Source: Erinaceus europaeus (taxonomy: Eukaryota > Chordata > Mammalia > Eulipotyphla > Erinaceidae). From it: a stretch of DNA of 64,000 bases. The first letter of the stretch is position 1, and every line of letters begins with the position of its first letter. The position numbers and the translations under genes were made by a program. The notes under the pieces were generated by a model. That model did no database searches. It was not told where the DNA came from and saw only the letters and a list, made by a program, of their open reading frames with translations. Below, piece after piece: positions 22,572 to 33,270 of the stretch. The stretch lies in contig NC_080162.1 of NCBI RefSeq assembly GCF_950295315.1, positions 74,469,843 through 74,533,842 on the forward strand, read 5' to 3'.

Positions 22572-22705
22572 TCAGTCTATTTTGGGCTGAAACTTAGGCT
22601 TCACACAGCACAGTTTACCACTCATGCAGAAAACGAAAACCTTTTCATTCTTGAAGCATTTGTCACGGCACAAGCCATGAAGATTCCAACATTTTTCAGT
22701 GTTGC
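22572..22705 (-). CDS. DEFB122: beta-defensin 122, exon 2 (mature peptide), intact
   Basis: After a T-rich tract and acceptor (ATATCCAG), GC completes the split Gly codon and the exon reads NTEKCWNLHGLCRDKCFKN. It continues with VFVFCMSGKLCCVKPK and ends QPKID before a TGA at 22572-22574. All six cysteines keep the C-x6-C-x3-C-x9-C-x5-CC spacing. With exon 1 at 32054-32111 the product is 63 residues. The KCWN..G.CRD.C.KNEKV.VFCMSGKLCC pattern fits DEFB122 as known from other primates. The human gene is listed as a pseudogene, but no stop, frameshift or splice-site loss is visible here. The intron of 9.3 kb is swollen by an ERV composite and SINEs. DEFB123 is its closest relative in the window. 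Confidence 0.9.
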
Positions 22706-22929
22706 CTGGATATTAAAAAAAAAAAAAAATCAAGTCAGTATTGGATAAAATAGGTTTGAAAGGATTAGAAAATAGAAAAGGGGGGAATCAAAGGAGATGG
22801 GGGAGTCACCTCTACATTTATAGGATTGCCATAGTCTACATCCTCTCCGGAGACCCCCCTCACCCCATCCCAGCCCTTTCTAAATGTTTTCACTCACAAA
22901 TTCAGTGGATTATAAGAGTTAGGTGCATG

Positions 22930-23120
22930 GGCTGTTGAAAAGCATAAGCCTGGATTTGAAATATGTCTATAACATAAGCCAACTGCAAGACCTTGAGCAA
23001 ATTATTTCTTTTCTCAGAACAGCAATTTCCTCTTTTCTAGAAAAAAAAATGATATATATGGCACCTGACTCAGAGTTATTGTAGGGATTAGTATCTTAAA
23101 ACTATGAACACTAAATAAAT
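22930..23120 (+). repeat. probable MIR element
   Basis: The core-like phrase TGCAAGACCTTGAGCAAATTATTTC, then CTCAGAACAGCAATTTCCTC and GAGTTATTGTAGGGATTA, matches the ancient mammalian MIR consensus. Confidence 0.6.
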
Positions 23121-23419
23121 CTAAGGAGTTCAAATAATTATATATATTTTAATATTTATATTATACTTATATTTAAATATGTATATTTATATTAAATAGT
23201 ATATTTGTGATAGAGAGAAAATCAAAGCACCACTCTGTCATGTGTGACCTCTTCATACAAGTCTACTACATTATGTGGTACACCATCTCTTAGGCCAAGA
23301 ATTGTAAATTTTTAAAGTGATTTCATAAGTAAAGACTAAGTCGAATAATTATTTATACATAAGCAAACAAATGCAGCAGATAAATCCTTGAGAGGGGTAC
23401 AGCATGAAAAGGGCATGTT

Positions 23420-23561
23420 TTTTTTTAAAAAAGATTTTATTTATTTATTGATGAGAAAGAACCAGACATCACTCTGGTACATGTGCTGCCAGGGCTTGAA
23501 CTCAGGACCTCACGCTTGAGAGTCCAGTGCTTTATCCACTGCACCACCTCCTGGACCACAA
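23420..23561 (-). repeat. third tRNA-like SINE family ('ATTGGACTCTCAAGC' type), minus
   Basis: Minus sense: GGTCCAGGAGGTGGTGCAGTGG, AAGC.CTGGACTCTCAAGC, GAGGTCCTGAGTTC, ACATGTACCAGAGTGATGTCTGG, A-rich tail. Copies also lie near 43.3, 47.0/47.8 and 50.1 kb. Confidence 0.8.
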
Positions 23562-23999
23562 AAAAAGGGCATGTTTTTGTAAAATAGGAAAAGATAAAAA
23601 GGAATCAACAGAAAGTTACACAAATTGCTGATAGACAAAAGGGATTCAATATACAAATAACAAAGCACTAAAGAAGAAAACACACACAAAAAACAGAACA
23701 ACTACTACAAAATATGTTCATTGCCTTTTCCTAAGATAGAAAAAGATTTGAAAACAGATTTTAAAAGACCATACAGCTTACTTAAGAATTATTTAACATA
23801 AAAAATAAAAAGAATTCTTTGGACATTTGTAAAAATGTGAAGTGAGGCAAGAGAAAAAATTAAACTATACTTAGGTATTTTAACAATGTTTTTGTGCAAA
23901 AAAAAAACAATGAAGTCACATGTTTAAGATATCCAAGTAAGAAAAGTAAAAAAAAAAATTACTTTTAAATACAAAGAAAAAATAAATAAACTATTATTT

Positions 24000-24301
24000 G
24001 GGAGTCAGGTGGTAGCACAGTGGGTTAAGCGCAGGTGGCGCAAAGCTCAAGGACTGGTGTAAGGATCCCGGTTCGAGCCCCCGGCTCCCCACCTGTAGGG
24101 GAGTCGCTTCACAAGCAGTGAAGCAGGTCTGCAGGTGTCTTTCTCTTCCCCTCTCTATTTTCCCTTCCTCTCTCCATTTCTCTCTGTCCTATCCAACTAC
24201 GACATCAAAAACAACAATAATAACTACAGCAATAAAACAACAAGGGCAACAAAAGGGAATAAATAATTTTTTAAATAAATAAATAAAATAAAATAAAATA
24301 A
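24000..24301 (+). repeat. tRNA-derived SINE, plus
   Basis: GGGAGTCAGGTGGTAGCACAG head, B box GGTTCGAGCCC and an (AAAT)n tail ending in (AAAAT)n. It lies in the DEFB122 intron. Confidence 0.9.
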
Positions 24302-24389
24302 ACTGTTAGCAACATATTGGAATTCAGGAAATATTGTTCCCACAATCCTTACTAAGGTATCAAATAGAGAAAAATCTATAGGAAAAACA

Positions 24390-24560
24390 ATGAGTGGGGA
24401 CTGGGGAGATAACATAATGGTTATGCAAAAGACTGTCATGCCTAAGCCTCTTAATCCCAGGTTTAATCTCCAATACCACCATAAACCAGAGTTGAATAGT
24501 GAGTGCTCTAGTGTCTCTGTTTCTCTCTGTGTGTCTCTCTCATTTAAATAAGTAAATAGA
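24390..24560 (+). repeat. SINE of the 'TTATGCAAAAG' type, plus
   Basis: GGGGACTGGGGAGATAACATAATGGTTATGCAAAAG, then CCCAGGTTTAATCTCCAATACCACC. Confidence 0.75.
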
Positions 24561-24591
24561 ATATTTAGAAAGCAAATGAACATGTTCTACA

Positions 24592-24640
24592 AAGAAAGAA
24601 AGAAAGAAAAAAGGGAAGGAAGGAAGGAAGGAAGGAAGGA
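24592..24640. repeat. (GAAA)n/(GGAA)n microsatellite
   Basis: A purine-only tract switches from GAAA to GGAA units. Confidence 0.9.
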
Positions 24641-25017
24641 AACCAGTCAGTGGGGCAGGAACATTAAATATAAACTGTAACAAAGCAGTTTATTACAACA
24701 GCTACAAAGATTATTATAAGTATTAAATATAAACAAACAACTAGAATTAAATGAACATTAAAACAGACAGAAGAGGGTATATAATAGCTGTATGTCCTAA
24801 CAATGTAGATAGAATCACATTAATAGTAGAAGAATAATGGTGCAAGCATATGCACAATTTTAACTTATTTGAATAATCATGTAGCTGTGATAGTATTCAT
24901 ATTGTATACTGAAACTGTTGTACATGATAAAGGGTAACAAGTGAGCAACGTTATAAGATATCCTAACTCTATCATTCTTTGTGATAGCCATAAAAACCAG
25001 AACTCTCAGTATTAGAA

Positions 25018-25147
25018 AAAGAGAGAGGGAGAGAGAAGGAAACAAACAAAAAAAAAAAGAAAAGATAAAAGAAAAGAAAGAAAGGAAAGAAGAAAAAAAG
25101 AAAGAGAGAGAGGGAGGGAGGAAGAAAGAACAAAGGAAGGAAGGAAG
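25018..25147. repeat. purine-rich GA/GGAA tract at the left edge of the ERV
   Basis: About 130 bases of almost pure purine (GAGA, GAAA, GGAA). The ERV starts abruptly at 25148 inside it, and GGAA repeats resume after its right end at 28180. Confidence 0.85.
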
Positions 25148-25463
25148 TGTTGTTTAAGTTCGGGGTTCCAACTGGCCGGGCTAGCTTCGCGGCGGTGAAC
25201 AGAGACAGAGACTCGAGGACACACGGCTGGGCCGGGAAGCTGTATTTCTTTATTCGCGAACAACGATTCAAAAACTAACCCAAACTAATCACCACACAGA
25301 TCTCTCCTGCATCCTTCTCCTCACTCGGCTGCACCAAGAACTCTGGATCTCTGTAGGGGCTCCTGGGGCAGGGAGAAGGGCGCCCGCGAAACTAGCAAGG
25401 GCCAAACCACAATCTCCTAGAGGTGGGGGGAAGGGGACCAAACCAATATGAAGAATACCAACA
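25148..25463 (-). mobile_element. ERV LTR, minus (3' LTR)
   Basis: Minus-sense TGTTGGTATTCTTCATATTGG start, AATAAAGAAATACAGC polyadenylation region and ...CTTAAACAACA end. A purine tract AAAAGAAAAGGGGGAATA lies directly before its start, marking it as a 3' LTR. It differs from the 27460-27748 LTR by several indels, so the two are not an original sister pair. Confidence 0.8.
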
Positions 25464-26130
25464 TATTCCCCCTTTTCTTTTTAACTAAATGACCACAGTA
25501 TCAGGGGGGTGGGGTGAACAGAAACTATATCTTACAGGCATTTTCAAAAAAGAAACTGGCACAAACATGGAGGAACATGTAAGCAGGCAACAAGAACCAG
25601 TGTGCTGCCAAGGGAAGGCCTGAGGGGGCCATTTTTTGCCTCTGTGGGCAAAACTTTATCAGCTTAAAAAAAAACATTTCCTGCCTCTGGGGGGCGTACA
25701 TGCCTCGAAGGGCATTTTCTAGCATGGGGGGAGGGTGAGGCCTAGAGTCCCAAGGCATGGCTGCAGTCAGTCTTTGAGAAACCCAGCAGCATAAAGGGAA
25801 GCTGCTAGTTTTGTGCAAAGTGTCCGAGGTGTACCAGTGAGTCTGATAGAAGTGTCCAAAGCAGATGTCCACCGAAGAATGCCAGGGGGTGAATTGTTGT
25901 ACGTCTGTCTCAATGAGGAATGTCAGCCATCAGAATTCCGCTTTTCTATAGAGAGCTTGACAGCTGCAATTCACTTACTTATGAAACAAAACTTGTAGCA
26001 GGTTAGAAGTTTACCACAATTGATAACTCTATCACAATTGGAAGTCCCTTCCAGCATGATTTCAAGGCTATTTAAAGTTCAAACAATAAAATGTGGAAAG
26101 GCAAACATGAACCATAGAAAGAAAAAAGCC

Positions 26131-26424
26131 GGGAGTCGGGCTGTAGCGCAGCGGGTTAAGCGCAGGTGGCGCAAAGCACAAGGACCGGCATAAGGATCCC
26201 GGTTCGAACCCCGGCTCCCCACCTGCAGGGGAGTCGCTTCACAGGTGGTGAAGCAGGTCTGCAGGTGTCTGTCTTTCTCTCCTCCTCTCTGTCTTCCCCT
26301 CCTCTCTCCATTTCTCTCTGTCCTATCCAACAATGACGACAACAACAATAATAACTACAACAATAAAACAACAAGAGCAACAAAAGGGAATAAATAAATA
26401 AAAATAAAATATTAAAAAAAAAAA
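26131..26424 (+). repeat. young tRNA-derived SINE nested in the ERV, plus
   Basis: Complete copy with GGGAGTCGGGCTGTAGCGCAG head, B box GGTTCGAACCC and an (AAAT)n tail. An exact 15-bp duplication flanks it (26116-26130 and 26425-26439). It inserted after the ERV, so it dates the ERV as older. Confidence 0.95.
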
Positions 26425-27436
26425 AGAAAGAAAAAAGCCTCAGGCATGAGAATTATTAGCATAACCATAGCAACCTAACATTTCTAATTGAGAAGGAATT
26501 TGAGACTTTTACATATCAACAATGTCTTTTTAACCTTTTGTTACACCCATTCAAGATGGAGACACACCCTAGGTGTGTGCAGGTTTTTTTTTTACCAACT
26601 TAGTTAAAATATATTGATATTTAAACTAATTTTTACCTCAGACTTTAAATGTAAGTTAATTTTATCTTTATGAGAATTACGTTGAAAACCTTTTTCATTT
26701 AACTCTGTCTGGTAAGAATATAGCCTTAAAGTTATATTTTTAACCTTAAAGTTAGTGTTACCAAACTTTAAACACACACGTACATGGTCTTTAATACACA
26801 AGGAGAGAAACCTTTGTTGCGAAGACATGTCATTTTAAACATGAATTTAGATCTGTACTGTCTTAGTTGTTGGGGGGGGGTCACCATCCGGAGGTGGCTT
26901 CCCAATCAGCTCCACATCTAGGAATTGTAGGTTGCGATCTCTGCACGAATCTCTGCGTATTCTAGCTCGTCTGCCTTCAGACCTGAGCTGAGGATCTCGG
27001 CCAGGGGGCCCAGTTTCGGCAGGGAGCCCGCGGTCTCCGGGGGGTCTGGGATCTGCCCAGACTTCATAGCAGGAGGGCGGGCAGGCCAGCCGTGCAGAAG
27101 GCGTGGGCAGAGGTGCCATGGAGTGGTGGCCAGGATAGGCTGCCGCGGCCCTGCCCCATGGCCCTGCCATGTTGGCCAAGCAGCGTGGAGGGAGCCGGCG
27201 CCCAATGCCCTGCGCCACGCGGCAGAAAGCCAGCTCATGCAGGCTGGCATTGGGCTCCTGCGGGCTGGCGTTGGGCAGAAACCACAGAGTGGTCCAGAGA
27301 TAAATGTTCCAGAAACAGCAAAACAGTCTTGTGAAGAAAGGGCAGAGGCCTTTGGAGATCTCTTCACAAGCTGAAGAGAAGGCCATAGTACATAGGTAGC
27401 CAAATTGTCTTCACTTATCTGAGAGATGCGCAGGTC

Positions 27437-27454
27437 AGGTCCATGTGGGCGCCA
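27437..27454 (-). other. retroviral primer-binding site (tRNA-Lys-like)
   Basis: Minus sense TGGCGCCCACATGGACCT, five bases after the LTR end. TGGCGCCCA is the start of lysine-tRNA primer sites and supports a class II (betaretrovirus-like) assignment. The second half deviates from the usual lysine sites. Confidence 0.65.
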
Positions 27455-27459
27455 TTTGT

Positions 27460-27748
27460 TGTTAAGTTTTGGGGGCGCCAGCAGGCTGGGCTAGCTTCGT
27501 GGCAGTGAACAGAGACTCAGGGACACACGGCTGAGCTGAGAAGCTACAGTTTAATCTTTATTCACGAGCGGGCAAATCACCACACCATGTGCTTCCCCAT
27601 CATTCTCCCTCCACAGCTGCTGCTGGGACTCTGGACGTCCTTAGCATAGGGGGTGGGGAGAAAGCGGGGCATGAAACTAGCAAGGGCCAAACCAATTCTC
27701 TCAGAGGTCGGGGGGAAGGGGAGCAAACCAATATGAAACATACCAACA
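27460..27748 (-). mobile_element. ERV LTR, minus, left arm of an inverted repeat
   Basis: TGTTGGTATGTTTCATATTGG start (minus sense), GTGAATAAAGATTAAAC polyadenylation region, AACTTAACA end. It is followed by a primer-binding site and preceded by a polypurine tract, so it is shared by two elements. By eye it is roughly 90% identical to the opposite-facing LTR at 27884-28179. Confidence 0.82.
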
Positions 27749-27883
27749 ATTCCCCCTTCTGTTTTTACATGTTTCTCCATGTTTGTGCCAGTTTCTTTTT
27801 TGAAAATGCCTGTACAATATAGGTTTCTGTTCACCCCACACCCCTGATACTGTGGTCATTTAGTTAAAGACAGAAGGGGGAAT

Positions 27884-28179
27884 TGTTGGTATGTTTCATA
27901 TTGGTTTGCTCCCCTTCCCCCCGACCTCTGAGAGAATTGGTTTGGCCCTTGCTAGTTTCACGTCGCTTTCTCCCCGCCCCCTATGCTAAGGACGTCCAGG
28001 GTCCCAGCAGCAGCCGCAGAGGGAGAATGATGGGGAAGCACATGGTGTGGTGATTTGCCCATTCGTGAATAAAGATTAAACTGCAACTTCTCAGCCCAGC
28101 CGTGTGTCCCCGAGTCTCTGTCTCTGTCTACCGCCGCAAAGCTAGCCCGGCCTGCTGGAGCCTCTGAACTTAAACGACA
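27884..28179 (+). mobile_element. ERV LTR, plus, right arm of an inverted repeat
   Basis: Plus-sense TGTTGGTATGTTTC start, AATAAAGATTAAACTGC, and CTTAAACGACA end. A polypurine tract (GACAGAAGGGGGAAT) directly precedes it, so it is a 3' LTR of a plus-strand element whose internal part is cut to about 115 bases. Confidence 0.82.
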
Positions 28180-28272
28180 AGGAAAGAAGGAAGGAAGGAA
28201 GGAAGGAAGGAAGGTAAGAAGGAAGGAAGGAAGGAAGGAAGGAAGGAAGGAAGGAAGGAAGGAAGGAAGGAC
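28180..28272. repeat. (GGAA)n microsatellite
   Basis: About 22 GGAA units abutting the ERV right end. GGAA arrays are possible ETS-factor binding tracts; no function can be read from sequence alone. Confidence 0.92.
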
Positions 28273-28274
28273 AG

Positions 28275-28445
28275 GTGGTGGTGCACCCAGTTGAGTACAC
28301 AAGTTACTCTACACCAAGACCCAGGATTCAAGTCCCCAGTCCCCACCTGCATGGGGGAAAAGTCACAAGTAGTGAAGTAATGTCGTAGATGTCTTACTCT
28401 CTTACTCTATCTCCCCTTACCCTCCTCAATTTCTCTCAGCCCTAT

Positions 28446-28505
<60 letters not shown>
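28275..28505 (+). repeat. old SINE with (TA)n tail
   Basis: ACAGGTGGTGGTGCACCCAG to GGATTCAAGTCCCCAGTCC, with a CT-rich body, ends in a (TA)n tract of about 28 units (28447-28503). A further 'TTCAATCCCTGGAGCCACA' SINE fragment follows at about 28520-28640. Confidence 0.7.
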
Positions 28506-29084
28506 CAGGAAGAAAAACAACTCAGCCAGGGAAGTGATTCAACAGATAGAGGGCAGGACTTGCATTCCTGAGACCCCAAATTCAATCCCTGGAGCCACAC
28601 CTATATGAGCAATGCACTAAGTCTCCATCTTGCTCTCATAAGAATAAAGAATTTTGTTCTTCAGTAGGGATAATGGACTAGATTGTATGCATGGAAGATA
28701 ATCACAAATTCAAACTAATATATAGAAAAAAAACCTAGTTACTCAACCTCAGATGATAGTAGAAAAATTAATCCACAACTTGCATTCTGACAAAGACAGT
28801 CATGTCTTTATCCTGTCTTCTCTGAATTTTCTAAACCCTTGATAACTAGTAGTAGATGAAGGGAAGAATATCTTTACAAATACCTCAACTGATAAGTGAA
28901 TACATTTTTTTTATTATTAGAGATAGAAAAAGAGAGTGCACCTAACAAGAGACAGCCTGCTCAGTTCCAGCACAAGGTAGTGGCAGGAATTGAACATGCA
29001 ACCCCTGAGGTTCAGATATGCAAATTGTGTGTGCTGGCAGATTGAGCCTCTCCCCCATGCCCAAAAATTAATACTCAATCCAGC

Positions 29085-29410
29085 ATTTCTGCATAGTTCA
29101 CCTTCATCCTGTCCCCCAATTCTTTATTCAGATATCACCTTTTAAGTGAGACATTCCATTATGTCTCTTTCTTAAATTACAAGCCTACCTCTCCTAGTAC
29201 TTAAGGAACCAGAAATATCCTTTTCTTTCTTATTATTGCAACCCACCTCTTTTTAGAATGTATGTTCCAATAAGATAAATAATTTGATTATTGTTTGTTG
29301 GTTAGTTGGTGGGTTGGTTGTTTAGCTAGTTGGTTCATTGCTCTATTTCCAGAACAAAACACAGTTCATGGCACATGATTTCATTAGTTAATACTCATTG
29401 AGTAAATGTA
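29085..29410 (+). repeat. probable L2 LINE fragment
   Basis: TTCACCTTCATCCTGTCCCC, then TTCAGATATCACCTTTTAAGTGAGAC, resembles the ancient L2 3' region. The stretch 29410-30470 after it shows no gene or clear repeat. Confidence 0.5.
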
Positions 29411-30477
29411 TTATTTAACTTCACAATGATATGTCCAGTGTCCCCTAAATTCAGCTGTCATAATAGGAAGGAAAAGGGGAGTGGAGGGAAAAAAACTAAA
29501 TTAAATGACACTGAAAATACACCAAAAACAGGAAAATTGAATATAAAAGACTGTTTTAAACCAGAAAAGATGGAGATAATTATCTACTGGATTTAGAGTA
29601 AGTTAAACAAACTCCAAATGCAATTTTTCCAAATTGGGATCAGAGGAGACTCTATGGCTCCCCACCCAGTAGGATGAAAGTTCCTGGGAAAGTTCAGATG
29701 AATTATAAAAAACAGACTCTATATTATCGCACACCAAGATTTTAGTGTATTCACTGTTGACCTCGTCAACCTAATATGTTATTTCAAATTGAGAAATGAA
29801 TAAATTTAAGACTCAGAGCACTCAACTGGCTTGGTGGGCAGGAGGATAGGGTGGGACACAGAGCTAATAAATGCTGAGATAGATTCCTTTCTCCTCTCTG
29901 AGTTGTGTTTTGCACGTGTATCCGTTGTGAACAGACTCAAAGTCTGTGTCCAAAGTGTTCTCAAATATCTACTCACATTTTGACCCTGTAGAAAAGTTCT
30001 GCTGATGAAAAGGAGCATAAGGACAGTGAGGGCATCTTGGGCTGGGCAAGTTTAATGACAGCCATTCTCTATCCAAAAAATTTTCCATGGTTCTATCCCT
30101 GGACGTGGTACAAATGGGCAGAGGAATTATAAGAATCTGTCTCCCTCAAGGAAACTTAAATAGTGCAAAATCCAAGTTATTTTGAAGAAGGGTCATTACT
30201 GCCTCCCCATCGCTACTTTCCCTGATCTCTCCCTCCTCATCTCTGATGCTGATCAAAGAATGAAGACCAAGAAGATGGAGGGACAGAAACAAAGTTCAGG
30301 GAAAAGTCTTAGGGTGATCGTGGATTCCCCAGATCTGGCATGTACCCTGAGTGTAGCTGGCTGTTTTATTCCCTCTTGTGGGGTTTCAAAAAATAAGCTA
30401 GCTGCATTTGCTGCACACTAAAATTCTATCATGTTCAATGTTGACATCTTAGACTGATTTATTATTTTGAATTGATG

Positions 30478-30728
30478 ACACAAAGTGCAAGGACCAGCTC
30501 AAGGATCCTGGTTCGAGCCCCCGGCTCCCCACCTGCAAGGGAGTCACTTCACAAGCAGTGAAGCAGGTCTGCAGGTATCTCTTTCTCTCTTCCTCTCTGT
30601 CTTCCCCTCCTCTCTCCATTTCTCTGTGTCCTATCCAACAACGATGACATCAATAACAACAACAATAATAACTGCAACAACAATAAAAAACAACAAGGGC
30701 AACAAAAGGGAAAATAAATAAATAAAAA
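30478..30728 (+). repeat. 5'-truncated tRNA-derived SINE, plus
   Basis: Starts at ACAAAGTGCAAGGACC, without its tRNA head, then B box GGTTCGAGCCC, body and tail. Confidence 0.85.
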
Positions 30729-30814
30729 TTATTTTGAACTGATAAATGAATAAATTAAAACTCAGAAAAGTATGGAGAGTCCTTAAACAAATAAAACTGG
30801 AATCACCTTGTGCA

Positions 30815-31350
30815 CCTTGTGCACCCTTATGCATTTATTCAAAGGATATGAAAATACTAATTCAAAGGGACCTATACACCCCCATGATGATATCTGCATT
30901 ATTCACAATAGTCAAAGAGTGAGTGAAAGCAGCCTAAATGCCCATCAACACATGACTAAATAATGAACTTATGACATATATATATATACATATATATATA
31001 GACACACACACACATATATATATATTCTCTGTTGAATACTATTCTGCAATAAAAAACAATGAGATTGTGTCCTCTGGGACAAAATGCATGAAACTGGAGG
31101 TGATTATGCTTAGCAAAATAAATAGAGGTGAAAGACAACTACCATATGGTTTCACTCATGGAATCTAGAGTACTAAAGCACATGAATCTGCAAAAAAAAG
31201 AAATCAACAAATTGTAAGGCTTTGTGAGAACTATGTTGGTTATTGTTGGGAGGGAGGGTGAGGGCATAGAACTTTGGTGGTGGGATGGTTTTGAACTATA
31301 CACTGTAATCTTAGAATCTTGTGACCCACTATTAATCTCAAATTAAAAAG
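30815..31350 (+). mobile_element. old LINE-1 3' end, plus
   Basis: Codes a decayed ORF2 C-terminus (the phrase VEYYSAIKNNE corresponds to [11 protein letters not shown] in the young LINE-1), then a 3' UTR with TTTGGTGGTGGGATGG and an A-rich end. A (TA)n/(CA)n tract interrupts it near 30976-31025. Confidence 0.75.
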
Positions 31351-31514
31351 TAGCTTAAGAAGCAGTTGGCTCTCTGCTGACATGTCTCCCTCAGTCTCAC
31401 CTTTAAGGCAACTAGCTCCTTTTAGCTGTCAGCCTTATTTATTATTTTTTTTTGGTGACTACTCTAACTTGTTTATTCCAATAATATTTCTATAACCTTA
31501 AAAAAAATTAGCCT

Positions 31515-31765
31515 GGGGAGTGGGGCGGTAGCACAGCGGGTTAAGTGCAGGTGGCGCAAAGTGCAAGGACCAGCATAAGGATCCCAGTGAGCCCCCAGCT
31601 CCCCACCTGCAGGGGAGTCGCTTCACAAGCGGTGAAGCAACAGCTCTGCAGGTGTCTATCTTTCTCTCCCCCTCTCTGTCTTCCCCTCCTCTCTCCATTA
31701 CTCTCTGTCCTATCCAACAATGACAACATCAATAACTACAATAATAAAAAAAAACTATAAAAAAT
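31515..31765 (+). repeat. tRNA-derived SINE, plus
   Basis: GGGGAGTGGGGCGGTAGCACAGC head, body and tail, in the DEFB122 intron just downstream of exon 1. Confidence 0.88.
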
Positions 31766-32053
31766 AGCCTGAACTTAAAAAGGAATAAAACATAAATATT
31801 GGGGGGGGAACACTGACTTGTAAGAAAGAAAACAAAAACAAACTCAGAGAAACCAAACATTTTTCTGGCTCTGTTACAAAGATAGTAACTGACGGAGCAG
31901 AATTTCACTCAGGGTTGAGGAATCCTTGCAGCTTCTTTTGATAAATGGAGCTTTGCAGAGTAGCCCAAAAGCCCATCCTCCCATTCCCAGGAGTGCCCTG
32001 ACAAAGACCCACTCTTCTCCTCTCTCCCCCTCCAGTGAAGAGGTCTCAGTTAC

Positions 32054-32111
32054 CTGGAATGGCCTGGGACATGAGCACCAGCACAACCACAGTGAGGAAC
32101 AAGAGCTTCAT
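32054..32111 (-). CDS. DEFB122: beta-defensin 122, exon 1 (signal peptide)
   Basis: The minus-strand ATG at 32111 opens MKLLFLTVVVLVLMSQAIP plus the first base of a Gly codon, followed by the donor GTAACTGAG. Length (58 coding bases), hydrophobic pattern and phase equal those of DEFB121 and DEFB123 exon 1. The next in-phase defensin exon on this strand is at 22705, and no other lies between. The pairing is therefore by position, phase and family, not by transcript evidence. DEFB123 starts 4.3 kb away in the opposite direction, so the two genes may share upstream control DNA. Confidence 0.88.
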
Positions 32112-33270
32112 GACTTCAGATGATCCAAAAAATAGTCACAGGTCTGGCAAGGTGACAAGCAAATGGAGTAACCAGCTCTGGACTCTGCTCACTCTGCTCA
32201 GTTAAAGCACTCCTTCTCAGCATCCCAACACCCCCTGGAAGAGCCTACCTCCCTTTAACTTCTCATCACTCACTCAGCACACCCACCCCACTCCACACAC
32301 TCACAGATGAGCAATACTGCAGACCTGATACACCTGCTTGGATTCTCCACCTTTTAGGTATCAGCAAGAAAAAATTATGCAAGATACAGAGATATTTTTT
32401 TTATATCAGCCCTTTCTATAACTCAGCTTAAAAACATCCAACATTCCACAGCACATGTAGAAAAGATGTACAATCTTATGATCTGCACTATGCCCTATAA
32501 AACCTTACATTATATGGTCTAGAGATCCACAATCATTGTTTTAGCATAAGTTAAAGATACTTCCTTTTGTCAAGTGCAGTATTCCAAATTGGGTGCCAAG
32601 GAATTGAGAAGGGGAGACACTCATTACAACCTTGGTAGGAAAAATGTATCTAATTATTATCTCTCTGAGAGAGAAGACAACACTGCCCAAATTGCTCAGC
32701 TTCAGGAAAGAGTTGGACATTGAGACAGAGAGGAATGGACTGAAATATTCATATTCTTGTGTGGGCTGTGCTACTTACTTGTACAAGAATTGCTTTCCAA
32801 TTGTAAGACACCTATCTCAGAGAGATGAGAAATTGTACCCATTTCGCAGCAACTGTACTCTACACCAAGAGCTTTCCCTCTCTGGGCTTCAATCTCACTC
32901 AGAAGCAGACTGAAACAGATGGCCTATAGGAATCAGCCCAGTCTTCATATCTGTTCTCTGAATGCTGAAAAGCCACAGAAGATGGAATGCTGCAGAACCT
33001 CATGTTTTTCCACTAACACAGACCAGTTTAAAACAGGTTCACATTTCAGGATTCTCCAGGCTGCCTTCATTAGGCTCCAACTCTTCATACTTTAGGTTTA
33101 GAGCACCGTCCCTTGATACCTACACCCAAAATACATATGGCATTTGTAAACCATAGTCCTGCTTTGGGGTTCCTCCTTCTATAAGCAATACATAAAAATT
33201 TACTCTAATTTATTAAGAATTTTTCTGAGTGTAAGTTAATTAGATCAAATACTGAAAATTTCATAAGAGA
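32112..33270. promoter_or_regulatory. left half of the DEFB122/DEFB123 divergent interval
   Basis: Single-copy-looking DNA upstream of DEFB122 exon 1. I see no clear TATA box near the DEFB122 start. A possible MIR remnant lies near 32750-32930. Any regulatory role is inferred from position between two divergent defensin genes. Confidence 0.3.

Larger units (their letters stand above)
25148..28179. mobile_element. class II endogenous retrovirus composite with an inverted LTR pair
   Basis: Three related LTRs and two stretches of internal DNA sit in one GGAA tract. A minus LTR lies at 25148-25463 with its polypurine tract at 25464-25485. Gutted internal DNA at 25486-27459 ends in a primer-binding site. 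A second minus LTR lies at 27460-27748, itself preceded by a polypurine tract. A spacer at 27749-27883 is then followed by a plus-oriented LTR at 27884-28179. Both outer ends are U5 ends (TGTTG... on the left, ...GACA on the right), which a simple provirus cannot have. Flanks AGGAAG and AGGAAA could be a 6-bp target duplication of the whole unit. No gag, pol or env frame is recognisable. Confidence 0.75.

Noticed and set aside
27092..27374. Plus-strand 80-83 codon ORFs
   Set aside because: Antisense of ERV internal DNA with no recognisable domain.
26847..27403. Overlapping minus-strand ORFs of 179 and 161 codons
   Set aside because: They lie in the GC-rich leader/gag-side region of the ERV, but two overlapping frames both open and no gag motif suggest composition, not a protein.
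28447..28503. (TA)n tract as a cruciform or origin
   Set aside because: Ordinary microsatellite at a SINE tail; nothing else supports a special role.
29806..30018. Candidate DEFB122 exon 2 just downstream of its exon 1
   Set aside because: The 70-codon frame lacks the six-cysteine framework; the true exon is at 22572-22705.
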